Source: Azorhizobium sp943371865 | GTDB taxonomy: Bacteria; Pseudomonadota; Alphaproteobacteria; Rhizobiales; Xanthobacteraceae | DNA: 64,000 nt | Direction: 5' to 3' | Assembly: GCF_943371865.1 (NCBI RefSeq) | Contig: NZ_CALRWL010000027.1 | Span: 15,872 to 79,871, forward strand | In this document: piece by piece, positions 42,760 through 50,862 of the stretch | How the letters are laid out: the number at the start of each line of letters is the position of its first letter | Position numbering within the stretch: the stretch's first letter is position 1 | Translations under genes and position numbers: made by a program | The notes under the pieces: model-generated | What the model was told of the DNA's origin: nothing | Databases searched by the model: none | The model's input: the letters and a program-made list of their open reading frames with translations, nothing else

Positions 42760-43818
42760 TCAGGCCAGATGCAGCACCCGGATCAGCAGCAGGCTGATGG
42801 TCAGCAGCAGCAGCAGCGAGAGCGTGACCACCAAGGTGACCCGCCCGCCGACGCGGCTCAGGGTCCGCAGGTCCACCCCGAGCCCCAGCGCGGCCATGGA
42901 CAGGACGGTGAACACGGTGGTGACGGCGGCCAATGGCGGCAGGACGACTGCGGGAATCAGGTTCAGGGAGCGCAAGGCGGCGAAGGCGATGAAGCCGACG
43001 ATGAACCAGGGCACCAGCCGGTGCAGCGGCACCCGCTTCGGCTTCGCGACCACCGAGGCGCCCACCGGCACGGCTTTGACGCGGCTCAGGGACTGGCCAT
43101 GGCTGACCGCGGCCAGGAACACCACCGGGCCCAGCATCAGCACGCGCACCAGCTTCACCAAGGTGCCGATCTGGGTGGCGAGCGGGCCGACCGGCACGGT
43201 GGTCGCCAACACCTGCGGCACCGCATAGACGGTGAGGCCTGCGAGCACGCCATATTGGGTGTCGCTCATGGCCAGCAGCGGGATCAGCAGCGGCAGGGCC
43301 AGCACCACGATCACGCCGAGGATGGCGGTGAAGGAAATGGACGAGGCCACGTCATCGCCGTCCGCGTCGATCACCGAGGCGACGGCGGCAATGGCGGAAT
43401 TGCCGCAGATGGAGTTGCCGCAGGCCACCAGCAGCGCCATCTTGTGCGGCAGCTTCATGAGCCGGCCGATGCCGTAGCTGGCCAGCAGCGAGACCACCAC
43501 CACCAGCACGATGCCGCCCAGCAGTTCCGGCCCGGCGGCGGCCAAAGCGGCGGCGCTGAGCGAGGCGCCCAGGAACATCACCGCGATCTCCAGCAGGATC
43601 TTGCCGGAAAAGGCGATGCCGGGACGAAACCGCGGCGACGGCGTCCAAACCGAGCGCAGCGCCGTGCCCAGCAGAATGGCCAGGACGAGGGCTTCCACAT
43701 AAGGATGCCCGCTCATGTGTTCTTCAACGATCTGGATGGCATAGGCCGCCCCGGTCACCATGGCGCAGAGCGCCACGCCCGGTAGAATAGCGGCCAACCA
43801 CTGGAAAACTTTCGGCAC
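42760..43818 (-). CDS. YeiH/UPF0324 family membrane protein (putative sulfate exporter)
   Basis: A 352-residue polytopic membrane protein (about ten segments) with the family signature LLVACGNSICGNSAIAAVA and FLGASLSAAALAAAG. A charged linker, KAVPVGASVVAKPKRVPLHR, precedes the last four segments. The family is annotated 'putative sulfate exporter' from weak evidence. It is divergent from a LysR gene, the same layout as yeiH/yeiE in E. coli, which supports regulation by that LysR. Confidence 0.9.
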   Translation of the reverse strand: MPKVFQWLAAILPGVALCAMVTGAAYAIQIVEEHMSGHPYVEALVLAILLGTALRSVWTPSPRFRPGIAFSGKILLEIAVMFLGASLSAAALAAAGPELLGGIVLVVVVSLLASYGIGRLMKLPHKMALLVACGNSICGNSAIAAVASVIDADGDDVASSISFTAILGVIVVLALPLLIPLLAMSDTQYGVLAGLTVYAVPQVLATTVPVGPLATQIGTLVKLVRVLMLGPVVFLAAVSHGQSLSRVKAVPVGASVVAKPKRVPLHRLVPWFIVGFIAFAALRSLNLIPAVVLPPLAAVTTVFTVLSMAALGLGVDLRTLSRVGGRVTLVVTLSLLLLLTISLLLIRVLHLA

Positions 43819-43851
43819 GGTGGATCACGAGTCCCATTGTCGGCGATCTAA

Positions 43852-43877
43852 ATGCACGCTTATGCATTCCACGTGCA
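43852..43877. promoter_or_regulatory. LysR-type operator in the yeiH-like / lysR divergent region
   Basis: Overlapping dyads: ATGCA-N6-TGCAT (43852-43856 / 43863-43867) and TGCACG-N13-CGTGCA (43853-43858 / 43872-43877). They lie in the 94-bp region between divergent starts, where an LTTR normally binds. The region is AT-richer than the flanking genes. Confidence 0.6.
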
Positions 43878-43912
43878 AATAGCGTTTTTTCACCCCCTCA
43901 TGAAGTGCGGTT

Positions 43913-44830
43913 ATGGCCATCAATCTGCATCTGCTGCGCCTGTTTCGGACGGTCGCCGAATGCCGGAGTTTCTCCCGCGCCGCCGAGGCGCTGCATATCA
44001 GCCAGCCGGCGGTCTCCAAGGGGGTGCGGGAGCTGGAATCGCAGCTGCGCTGCGTGCTGGTGGAGCGCAATCCCGGCGGCATCGGCCTCACCGAGGCCGG
44101 CACCTTGCTGCTGGCCCATGCGGTGGACCTGTTCGCGGTGGAGCGGCGGGCCGAGGAGGATCTGCAGGCCCTGCGCGGCCTGGCGCAGGGCGAGCTGCAT
44201 GTGGGCGCCAGCACCACCATCGCCACGTATGTGCTGCCGCGCATCCTCGGGGCGTTCCAGGACGCCCATCCTGACCTGCAATTGCGCCTGACCAGCGCCA
44301 ATACCCAGGAGGTGGCCGAGCGCCTGTTGGCGCGGGACATCGACGTGGCCCTGGTGGAGGGGCCGGTGGAGCATCCCAGCCTGTCGGCCCATCCCTGGCT
44401 GTTTGACGATCTGGTGGTGATCGTCGCCCCGGATCATCCCCTGGCGCAGATGGGCAAGACGCTGGTGCCGGCGGATCTCGACCAGGTGCGGCACATCGTG
44501 CGCGAAGCGGGATCCGGCACGCGGGAGGTGGTGGGCACGGCCCTGGAGGCCTGCGGCATCCGGCCGGATCGGGTGATGGAAGTGGGCAGCACCGAGGCCA
44601 TCAAGCAGGTGGTGGCGGCCGGGCTGGGCATCGCCATGGTCTCCGCCGCCGCCGCCAAGGACCAGATCGCCCTGGGTCGGCTGAAGGTGCTGAGCGTGGA
44701 AGGGCTGGCGCTGCGGCGGCCGCTCTATCGGCTCACCATCACCGGCCACCATCTGAAGTTTGCCGCTGCCGCCTTTGAGCAATTCATCTGCCAGGCGGAA
44801 TTTGGATCCGGCGAGCGGATGCCCGACTGA
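43913..44830 (+). CDS. LysR-family transcriptional regulator (YeiE-like)
   Basis: A 305-residue LTTR. The HTH is LHLLRLFRTVAECRSFSRAAEALHISQPAVSKGVRELES (about 5-43). The effector domain starts GELHVGASTTIATYVLPRIL and includes VIVAPDHPLAQMG and STEAIKQVVAAGLGIAMVS, as in CysB/CbbR/YeiE-like regulators. Divergent from the yeiH-like gene with palindromes between them. The likely effector is a sulfur or small anionic metabolite, by analogy only. Confidence 0.92.
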   Translation: MAINLHLLRLFRTVAECRSFSRAAEALHISQPAVSKGVRELESQLRCVLVERNPGGIGLTEAGTLLLAHAVDLFAVERRAEEDLQALRGLAQGELHVGASTTIATYVLPRILGAFQDAHPDLQLRLTSANTQEVAERLLARDIDVALVEGPVEHPSLSAHPWLFDDLVVIVAPDHPLAQMGKTLVPADLDQVRHIVREAGSGTREVVGTALEACGIRPDRVMEVGSTEAIKQVVAAGLGIAMVSAAAAKDQIALGRLKVLSVEGLALRRPLYRLTITGHHLKFAAAAFEQFICQAEFGSGERMPD

Positions 44831-44932
44831 ACGAGGCCAGAAACAACGTACAAAAGATGTTATTTTTTGGTTTCACAGAATGATGTAGGAATAGAGGTAA
44901 GCTCTATCCAACAGATGTGTTTTGTGGAAGCC

Positions 44933-45277
44933 ATGGCAAAAAGCAATGTGCAAAGCGCAGTTCTCACGGCGCTGGACATCTTGACCTTCCGGCTCGGCGG
45001 CCCGTCTGGGCGGGCTGGCGCGGCGCTGCAGGCGGATGCGGTGCGCGGCGCCGATCCCGCCGCCTACCGCATCACCGCCATCTGCGCGCCCGACATGGTG
45101 GAAATCGAGGATGCGCATGCGGCGCGCCAGCGCATCGTGCTGAGCTATGGCGCCCGGGAGATGCTGGACCTGGAAATGAAGCGCCGCCGCACCGCCACGC
45201 CCGTCGGCCTTCGCCTGCGGCGCGAGGCGTTCGACGTGGACGGAATCGCCTTCTCCCGCTGGGCCGTGGCCGAATAG
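44933..45277 (+). CDS. Small hypothetical protein (114 aa)
   Basis: Codons from about 45000 onward end almost always in G or C, as in the proven genes here, while the opposite-strand frame reads as Arg/His-rich nonsense; so this looks like a real gene. The start chosen is ATG at 44933 after a GTGGAAG ribosome-binding site. The protein has a short N-terminal segment (AKSNVQSAVLTALDILTFRLGG), no signal or membrane segment, and a basic patch LEMKRRRTATPVGLRLRRE. I recognise no family. It lies between the LysR gene and the convergent carrier-protein operon; the 100 bases before it are AT-rich and could hold its promoter. Confidence 0.55.
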   Translation: MAKSNVQSAVLTALDILTFRLGGPSGRAGAALQADAVRGADPAAYRITAICAPDMVEIEDAHAARQRIVLSYGAREMLDLEMKRRRTATPVGLRLRREAFDVDGIAFSRWAVAE

Positions 45278-45383
45278 GCGGCCTGCACGCCGATCCGTCG
45301 CCGGAAGGGGCGGGCTTTCATGCCGGTTTCCAACAGCGGGAAGCGATCGCGGGTCTGCGCGCAGGGTGCGTGTCCGGCGGATG

Positions 45384-47168
45384 CTACGTGACCGGCGTCG
45401 CCGCCGCATCTGGCGCGTCGTCGACGCTGCCCACACGGGAGGGCGTCCTCTCATCGACAGGCCCGAGGCCCAGCTGCTCCTCGATGATGGCGCCGTAGAC
45501 GTCCTGCATCCAGCTGGTGGTGATGGTGTGGTCGGCGCCGTCGATGAAGCGGATCGCGCCCCAGCCGTTCTCCACCAGACGCTGGCCGTTCGCGGAAAAG
45601 ACGATGCCGAGTTCCACCAACCCCCAGTCGTCGCTGCTATAGACCAGCGTCAGGCAGACCCCCAGCTGGCACAGCCTTTTGAGCAGCGTGTCGGCATATC
45701 CGCTCGCCCAGCCGGCGGGCAGCACGCGGGCCATGCGCGCCAGCAGCCGCTGCTTGGCCGTGAGCAGGCCATAGTGCAGCAGCAACAGCCCGCGGCCGAT
45801 GAGATAGGTGCGCCGAAAGTGCGCCGCCCCGAGCATGGGGCGCCGGTTCCGCGTCAGCGCCGCGCACCAGTGGCGGCTTCGATCGAGAACGCGCCACCCC
45901 AGGGCCAGGGGACGCCGCCACAGCGGAATGGCGGGGTCTTCGTTGCGGATATAGAAATAGGGCAGGTTCACCAGCACGGCGCTGCACACGCGCGCATCGG
46001 CGGCGGCCGCATGCAGGGCGATATAGGCGCCGGCGCAAATGCCGGTGAGCAGCGCGCGGGGGTGTCCCGCCGCCTCCAGGAGGTCCAGCGCCGCCGAGAT
46101 ATCCCGCACCCGGCCGAGATCGTGAAACCCCACCGCCTCGGTGGGGTCTTCGGGAGCGCTTTCACCGATCTTGTCCATGTCCATGCGCAAGGTGGTCACC
46201 CCTGCGGCGGCAAGGCGCCGGGCGAGGCGGACGCCGCCGCGGCCATTGCCGGTGTGCGTGTTCAGGCCGGAGTTCAGAATCAGCACCGCGCGCTCGTGCT
46301 GGCGCGTCATATTCCGCGCCAGGATGCCGAAGCACTGCCCGTGGGCGCCAAATCGCAGCGCCGTTTCCATCACCCCGGGCGCCGCCTCCAATCGTGCCGG
46401 GGACGCCTCCCGATGGCCTCCGGGCGCTGCGGGGGGCGCCCCGTCCCGCAGCCAGTGCACGGTATCGGCGAACACCCGCATGGGCATGACGATGTCCTGG
46501 GCGTGCTGGGTCAGGCCGTCATAATGCTGAAAGTGCTGAAACCGGATGGATGGGTCGAGATCCGGCGGGGCGGCATCCGGGGCGACCAGCAGGATGCGCG
46601 GCGCCGCCCCCGCCGCATGGGTCTTGGTGAGGTCGAGGCCACGCAGGGCCTCCAGGTCGCCCACATGCAGCCGATAGCCGAGGATCTCGCGCCAGTCCGG
46701 CGGTACCGTGCCTTCGCGGTTTGGAATCATGGCGCCGCTGAGGATGAGTTCGCGCGCATAGGTCCGCCCCGACACCACCGGCGCCAGAAGCGCCAGGGCG
46801 CAGATGCCGCCAAAGCGTTTGGCGGCCTCGACCGCCAGGAGCCCGCCGAGGCGGAAGCCGCACAGGGCGATCTCCGTGGCGCCGCTGATCTCGCGCAGGT
46901 GCTGCGCGGCCGCGCCGATGCTGTCGATCCAGCGCTCGATCTGGCCGGGCGCCTCGTCGCCGGCGGAATCGCCGGTGCCGGGATAATGAAAGCGCAGGGT
47001 CGGCAGGCCGGCGTCCGCCGCCATGCGGGCCAAAGACAGCATGGCGCGCTGGGTGCACAGGGCTTCGTATCCCAAGCTCTCGCAGATGATCACCGCCCGA
47101 CCGCAGGTCACGCCGGCCTTGGCCGGGTGCAGGAACCCCATGCAGTCGTTGAAGACGACCGGGATCAT
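45384..47168 (-). CDS. Tandem alpha/beta-hydrolase-fold protein
   Basis: A 594-residue protein with two alpha/beta-hydrolase domains. In the first (about 1-240) the nucleophile elbow reads GFRLGG, with Arg106 where Ser is expected. In the second (about 260-575) it reads GICAGA with Cys378 as the possible nucleophile, and GADHTITTSW near 555 supplies a His. Other landmarks are VIICESLGYEALCTQRA and FHYPGTGDSAG (domain 1) and LRMDMDKIGES (domain 2). These resemble the 'exosortase-associated' hydrolase family. It ends the operon of carrier protein, dehydrogenase and amino acid ligase, 17 bp after the ligase stop. It may act as thioesterase or acyltransferase for the carrier-bound product. The last ~25 residues are disordered. 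Confidence 0.83.
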   Translation of the reverse strand: MIPVVFNDCMGFLHPAKAGVTCGRAVIICESLGYEALCTQRAMLSLARMAADAGLPTLRFHYPGTGDSAGDEAPGQIERWIDSIGAAAQHLREISGATEIALCGFRLGGLLAVEAAKRFGGICALALLAPVVSGRTYARELILSGAMIPNREGTVPPDWREILGYRLHVGDLEALRGLDLTKTHAAGAAPRILLVAPDAAPPDLDPSIRFQHFQHYDGLTQHAQDIVMPMRVFADTVHWLRDGAPPAAPGGHREASPARLEAAPGVMETALRFGAHGQCFGILARNMTRQHERAVLILNSGLNTHTGNGRGGVRLARRLAAAGVTTLRMDMDKIGESAPEDPTEAVGFHDLGRVRDISAALDLLEAAGHPRALLTGICAGAYIALHAAAADARVCSAVLVNLPYFYIRNEDPAIPLWRRPLALGWRVLDRSRHWCAALTRNRRPMLGAAHFRRTYLIGRGLLLLHYGLLTAKQRLLARMARVLPAGWASGYADTLLKRLCQLGVCLTLVYSSDDWGLVELGIVFSANGQRLVENGWGAIRFIDGADHTITTSWMQDVYGAIIEEQLGLGPVDERTPSRVGSVDDAPDAAATPVT

Positions 47169-47185
47169 CGGCTGCGCCCACCCGC

Positions 47186-48124
47186 TCAGGTGAAGACTTC
47201 GGAGGCGAAGACTTGGCCGCGCACGTCCGCGGGCCAGGCGTTCAGGTCGAAGCCGTGGTGACGGAACAGCGCCAAGGTCAGCCGGTCGATACCGAAGGCG
47301 ACACAGCCGGTGTGGGCCAGGTTGCCGTCTGGGGTTCGCAACGGCCAGATCTCCGAGAAATGGGTCATGTGATAGTTGCAGCTCAGGCAGGCGGTGGGCG
47401 CGTCTGCGCTGGACACCGGGATCAGCAGTTCGAACTTGAGCTGCTGCCCGATCTGGCCGTCGGCCATCAGCTTGCCGGCGCGGCCGAAAAAGGGATCGCT
47501 GGCCAGATCGGTGGTCACCGGCACCCCCAGGCGTCGGATCCAGTCCGCGCCCCGCTCCAGCCAGGCGTTGCGGAAGGCCAGAACCTGCGCGGCGGTGCCG
47601 ATGCGCACCTGCTCGCGCATGCGGAACATCTGCATGCGGCAGGGATCCACGGAGGGCTCGTGTCGGAAGCAATAAGACGAGACATCGACCAGCAGGCCCG
47701 CCTCCGGCAGCGGCCCGCGGCGCGCCACCACCGGATAGACCGGGTAGCAGGCGGCCGGGGTGACCACCACCTCCGCCGGCTGCTGGAGCGCCGACCAATC
47801 CTCATCCGCCTCGATGCATTGCAGCAGCCGGCGATGGTCGGCCTCATTGCCGCAGAAGCAGCTGATGGTGCCGGCCAAGTGCGGGAACCCCTTGAGATAG
47901 CCGCTGGCCAGGAACTCCTGCCGGGACAGCAGCGGGGGAAACCGCATCCGCTCGGCCCCGTCCGCCGCGGTCATGGCCGAGATCGCCCGTTCCAGCCCTT
48001 CTGCCACCTGCTCATAGGCGGCGCTGCGCCCATAGAGGCCGTCAACGCCGGTGGGAATGAGCAGCCCGGCGTCCAGCAGTTCGGTGCGGAAGGCGGCTGC
48101 GGCGAGATCGGGCGGAGTGGTCAT
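47186..48124 (-). CDS. Amino acid:[carrier protein] ligase (SerRS-like class II aaRS homologue)
   Basis: A 312-residue catalytic core of an atypical (methanogen-type) seryl-tRNA synthetase without a tRNA-binding domain. Class II motif 2 is CFRHEPSVDPCRMQMFRMREQV (152-173); motif 3 is GCVAFGIDRLTLALF (273-287). Zinc ligands Cys126 (AACYPVYP), Glu171 (REQV) and Cys274 fit the Cys-Glu-Cys set of the characterised Bradyrhizobium enzyme with a constant offset of five. These proteins activate Gly or Ala with ATP and load it on the phosphopantetheine of a small carrier protein instead of tRNA. The carrier gene is two genes upstream in the same operon. The start overlaps the dehydrogenase stop by four bases. 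The natural product is unknown. Confidence 0.9.
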   Translation of the reverse strand: MTTPPDLAAAAFRTELLDAGLLIPTGVDGLYGRSAAYEQVAEGLERAISAMTAADGAERMRFPPLLSRQEFLASGYLKGFPHLAGTISCFCGNEADHRRLLQCIEADEDWSALQQPAEVVVTPAACYPVYPVVARRGPLPEAGLLVDVSSYCFRHEPSVDPCRMQMFRMREQVRIGTAAQVLAFRNAWLERGADWIRRLGVPVTTDLASDPFFGRAGKLMADGQIGQQLKFELLIPVSSADAPTACLSCNYHMTHFSEIWPLRTPDGNLAHTGCVAFGIDRLTLALFRHHGFDLNAWPADVRGQVFASEVFT

Positions 48125-49308
48125 GGCAGGGGCGCTTCATCGTCGAAATTGCCCGCGCTCTGGCGGTTCACCAGCAGCATGCGGCCCGCGTCGGCCAGGA
48201 TGGCCTCGTTGTTGATCATGAGGGGGGCGGCATACAGATCCCGCAGGTGCCGCCCGAGACTATAGGGCGAGGTATTTTGATAGGCGGAGAACCCGCCGAT
48301 GCGGATGCCCATATCGGCCACATGCAGGGCCATTTCCGACAGGCTGGTCTTCACCAGAACCATCTCCACCGCCTCCAGCGTGGCCTTGCCGGCGTCATAG
48401 ATCTGGATGGCGCGGCGCAGGCGGGCGTCCATGTCCTGCAGAATGCCGTTCATCTCCGCCAGCCGCGGCAGCGCCCGGTCGTCGGCCTCCGAGCGCGCCC
48501 GCATGCGGGCGCGGATCAGCGCGCGGGTGCGGGCCACCACGTCCCCGGCGATCCCGAGCCAGACCGCGCCCCACAGGATGTGCGCATTCGGCACCATGGT
48601 CTCCACGGCGATCTGGCCGAACGGCACCGGCAGGATCTGCGCCGCATCACCGGCGCCGGAGACGTGGAAGGCGCAGCTCTCGGTGCCGCGCAGGCCGAGC
48701 GCGTCCCAGCCCCGATAGGCCTCCAGCGTCACCGCTTCCCGGGGCAGCACCACCAGGACCTGATCGGAGCCGTGCGCCTCCGGCCCGGCACGGGCGGTCA
48801 GCAGCAGCGCATCGGCCCGGGCGCCGTAGGAGATGGTGGATCCGGCCTTGGTCAGGCGGAAGCGGTCGTCGGCCAGGGGCTCGACGCAGCATTGGCTGGT
48901 GCGCAAGCGGCCGCCGGTTCCCTCTTCCGAGGTGACGGAGGCCAGCAGCAGGCCCTCGGCGGCGATCCGACGCTGGAAGTCCAGCAGCCAGGGGCTGTCG
49001 CCGCCATGCCGGACGATGCAGGCCAGCTGATTCTGGTGCATGGCGAACACCATGGCGGTGGAGGCGCAGGCGGCGCCGAGATCGCGCGCCATGCGGGCGA
49101 GGGTGGCGGTGCTGGCGCCCCCGCCGCCCAAGGGCGCTGGAACGCCCAGACCCAGGGCGCCGAAGGCCTTGAGCGCCTCCAGGGCCTCGCTGGGCAGGCG
49201 GCCCTCGCGATCCACCGCGGCGGCATGCTGGCGGGCGATGGCGCAGACATCGGTCCAATCCGGCCGCGCCAGGTCTGCGGCGGGGAAGGGGGTGCCTTGC
49301 CCCGTCAT
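48121..49308 (-). CDS. Acyl-CoA dehydrogenase-like flavoprotein acting on a carrier-bound substrate
   Basis: A 395-residue acyl-CoA dehydrogenase-fold protein: LGVPAPLGGGGASTATLARMARDLG, LASVTSEEGTGGRLRTS (flavin-binding strand), the C-terminal FAD-binding GIRIGGFSAYQNTSPYSLGRHLRD and a helical tail. At the position of the usual catalytic Glu near the C-terminus (YEGT in MCAD) I see MINN, so the base is either elsewhere or missing. It overlaps the carrier gene and the ligase gene by four bases each. As PltE-type enzymes do with prolyl carrier protein, it may oxidise the amino acid while it is bound to the carrier. Confidence 0.83.
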   Translation of the reverse strand: MTGQGTPFPAADLARPDWTDVCAIARQHAAAVDREGRLPSEALEALKAFGALGLGVPAPLGGGGASTATLARMARDLGAACASTAMVFAMHQNQLACIVRHGGDSPWLLDFQRRIAAEGLLLASVTSEEGTGGRLRTSQCCVEPLADDRFRLTKAGSTISYGARADALLLTARAGPEAHGSDQVLVVLPREAVTLEAYRGWDALGLRGTESCAFHVSGAGDAAQILPVPFGQIAVETMVPNAHILWGAVWLGIAGDVVARTRALIRARMRARSEADDRALPRLAEMNGILQDMDARLRRAIQIYDAGKATLEAVEMVLVKTSLSEMALHVADMGIRIGGFSAYQNTSPYSLGRHLRDLYAAPLMINNEAILADAGRMLLVNRQSAGNFDDEAPLP

Positions 49309-49595
49309 GCGCCGCCCTGATCGCCCAAATGCTGCAGCAATGCGGTGAGGGAGGTGATGGTCTGGAAGGTGGCGCGGGTCAGTGCTTCATCGGGAATAAC
49401 AACGCCGGCGCGGTTTTCGATCTCCAGCATGACATTCACGGTGGCGAGCGACGACAATCCGACCTGGTAAAGATCGTCCGTTGCTTTGAGCGTCGCCGGC
49501 TGGACCGAAAGCTTGCCGTGAGTCGCCAGTATATCTCGGATCAATTGTTCGGCGACGCGATCAGTGGCTTGCAATATGCCCTCCCGGATGGGCAC
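49305..49595 (-). CDS. Acyl/aminoacyl carrier protein
   Basis: A 96-residue carrier protein: AEQLIRDILATHGKL (helix 1), then DDLYQVGLSSLATVNVMLEIE, in which Ser49 is the phosphopantetheine attachment site (GLS-S-L, equivalent to GADSL), then AGVVIPDEALTRATFQTITSLTALLQ. The start is GTG at 49595 with GAGG upstream. It is the first gene of a four-gene minus-strand operon and the natural partner of the aaRS-like ligase. Confidence 0.88.
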   Translation of the reverse strand: MPIREGILQATDRVAEQLIRDILATHGKLSVQPATLKATDDLYQVGLSSLATVNVMLEIENRAGVVIPDEALTRATFQTITSLTALLQHLGDQGGA

Positions 49596-49638
49596 GTGAG
49601 CCTCATTGCCTCAGCTCACGTCGAAATCAGGTGCCGCG

Positions 49639-49667
49639 GACAATGCCAATTGTCGCCACACAGTGTG
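49639..49667. promoter_or_regulatory. Two tandem palindromes upstream of the carrier-protein operon
   Basis: GACAAT-gcca-ATTGTC at 49639-49654 and CACAC-A-GTGTG at 49657-49667 are perfect dyads only 2 bp apart, 44-72 bp upstream of the carrier-protein GTG. A third dyad, ACGTGAG/CTCACGT (49594-49600 / 49615-49621), overlaps the start codon. They make a compact candidate control region. The rest of the 379-bp gap to 49975 shows no credible gene up to about 49860, where an AT-rich promoter for the next operon begins. Confidence 0.55.
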
Positions 49668-49867
49668 CGTTACCATAGCACCAAACTTCGGCATGAAAAA
49701 GAGAACGGCGCCGGGAACAGCCGGCCGCCGCGGCGCGCCAGCGGGGCGCTTTCCCGCGCCGACCCGCGCACAGGGGGCCGCATCTGCGGGCGGGACGGGC
49801 GTGGGCGCGCATCCGGCATGCCAGGCCGTGGAGCCGGCGGGGGCTGCCTCACGCTTGAGCAGAATGC

Positions 49868-49917
49868 ATGAAAAATAACATTGCAGGAAGCAATGAAAAT
49901 GACACATATAATTTCAT
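49868..49917 (+). promoter_or_regulatory. Promoter and RpiR-type operator of the gsi-like operon
   Basis: A perfect -10 hexamer TATAAT lies at 49907-49912, with TTGCAG at 49881-49886 as a weak, over-spaced -35. Around it ATGAAA (49893-49898) and TTTCAT (49912-49917) form a dyad with a 13-bp centre covering the -10. A further ATGAAAAA occurs at about 49868. RpiR proteins often bind TGAAA/TTTCA dyads, so autoregulation by the gene at 49975 is likely. Confidence 0.55.
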
Positions 49918-49974
49918 CATGGCCGCAGACATTTTTCCGCCCCAGTTCGCCTCGGTTCAGGAGGCCCGCTGCTG

Positions 49975-50862
49975 ATGCCGTCGCTGATGGAGCTGATCCG
50001 GTCGCACCGCGCCGGCATGACGCCCCTGCACGGGCGGGTGGCGGATTTCGTCACGCGCCATCCCTTGCATGCGGCGACCTTGGGCATCGAGGGCCTGGCG
50101 GAGGCGGCCGAGGTCTCGGTGGCCACCATCAATCGCTTTGTGCGGGCCCTTGGCCTGGACGGCTTTGCCCAGTTTCGCGCCTTGGGGATGGCTAGCTTCC
50201 GGCCGTTGTCGCCGGTGGAGAAGCTGGAGGCGCAAGCCGCCGGCTCGGCGCAGGATGATGAGCTGGTGGCCGGCTCGCTGGATGCGGTCCTGGCCAATCT
50301 GCGCAGCGCCCGGTCGGTGGCGGATGCCTCGGCCTATCGCCGGGCGGCGGATGCGGTCTCGGCGGCGGACCGGGTGGTGTTCCTCGGCCTCGGCCTGAGC
50401 ACGCCGCTGGTGGGCCTGCTGGCGGACATGATCCTGCCCTTCTGCCGCGCCCAGCTCACCCTGGACGGGCAGGGCGGGCAGGAGCGCATGCATCGGCGGG
50501 CCTTCCACGTGGGCACCGGCGATCTGGTTATCGCCTTGACATTGCCGCGCTATTCCCAGGCCACCCTCGATCATGCCCGGTCCATGCGGGCGCAGGGGGC
50601 CACCGTGGTGGGCATCACCGATGCCTTGTCCTCGCCGCTCGCCCCCCATGCGGACCTGCTGCTGCTGGGGCCGGCGGAGCATCCTTTGCTGCATGCCTCC
50701 CCCACCGCGACGGTGGGGGTGTTCGAGGCCCTCACCGCGCTGCTCACCGCCCGGCGCCAGAGCGCGGGGGATGCGGCCGAATTGAGCCGGCGCATCGCGC
50801 CCCATCTTCATGCGATGGCGGAGCCGTCGCATCCCATTCCTGCCGAGAGGATCACCCCATGA
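49975..50862 (+). CDS. RpiR/MurR-family transcriptional regulator (HTH_6 + SIS)
   Basis: A 295-residue regulator: HTH_6 domain (about 5-80, ELIRSHRAGMTPLHGRVADFV and SVATINRFVRALGLDGFAQFR) and SIS domain (about 120-250, RVVFLGLGLSTPLVGLLADM and GDLVIALTLPRYSQATLDHA). The start ATG is preceded by AGGAGG at 49959-49964. Its end overlaps gsiA by four bases, so it leads the peptide import and hydrolysis operon and probably controls it. An amino-sugar or peptidoglycan-type ligand would fit, by analogy with MurR. Confidence 0.9.
   Translation: MPSLMELIRSHRAGMTPLHGRVADFVTRHPLHAATLGIEGLAEAAEVSVATINRFVRALGLDGFAQFRALGMASFRPLSPVEKLEAQAAGSAQDDELVAGSLDAVLANLRSARSVADASAYRRAADAVSAADRVVFLGLGLSTPLVGLLADMILPFCRAQLTLDGQGGQERMHRRAFHVGTGDLVIALTLPRYSQATLDHARSMRAQGATVVGITDALSSPLAPHADLLLLGPAEHPLLHASPTATVGVFEALTALLTARRQSAGDAAELSRRIAPHLHAMAEPSHPIPAERITP

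Noticed and set aside
49606..49878. Small coding frames in the gap between the carrier-protein and RpiR genes
   Set aside because: Composition is Arg/Ala/Gly shadow-like, codon pattern differs from the real genes, and they run across the palindromes.
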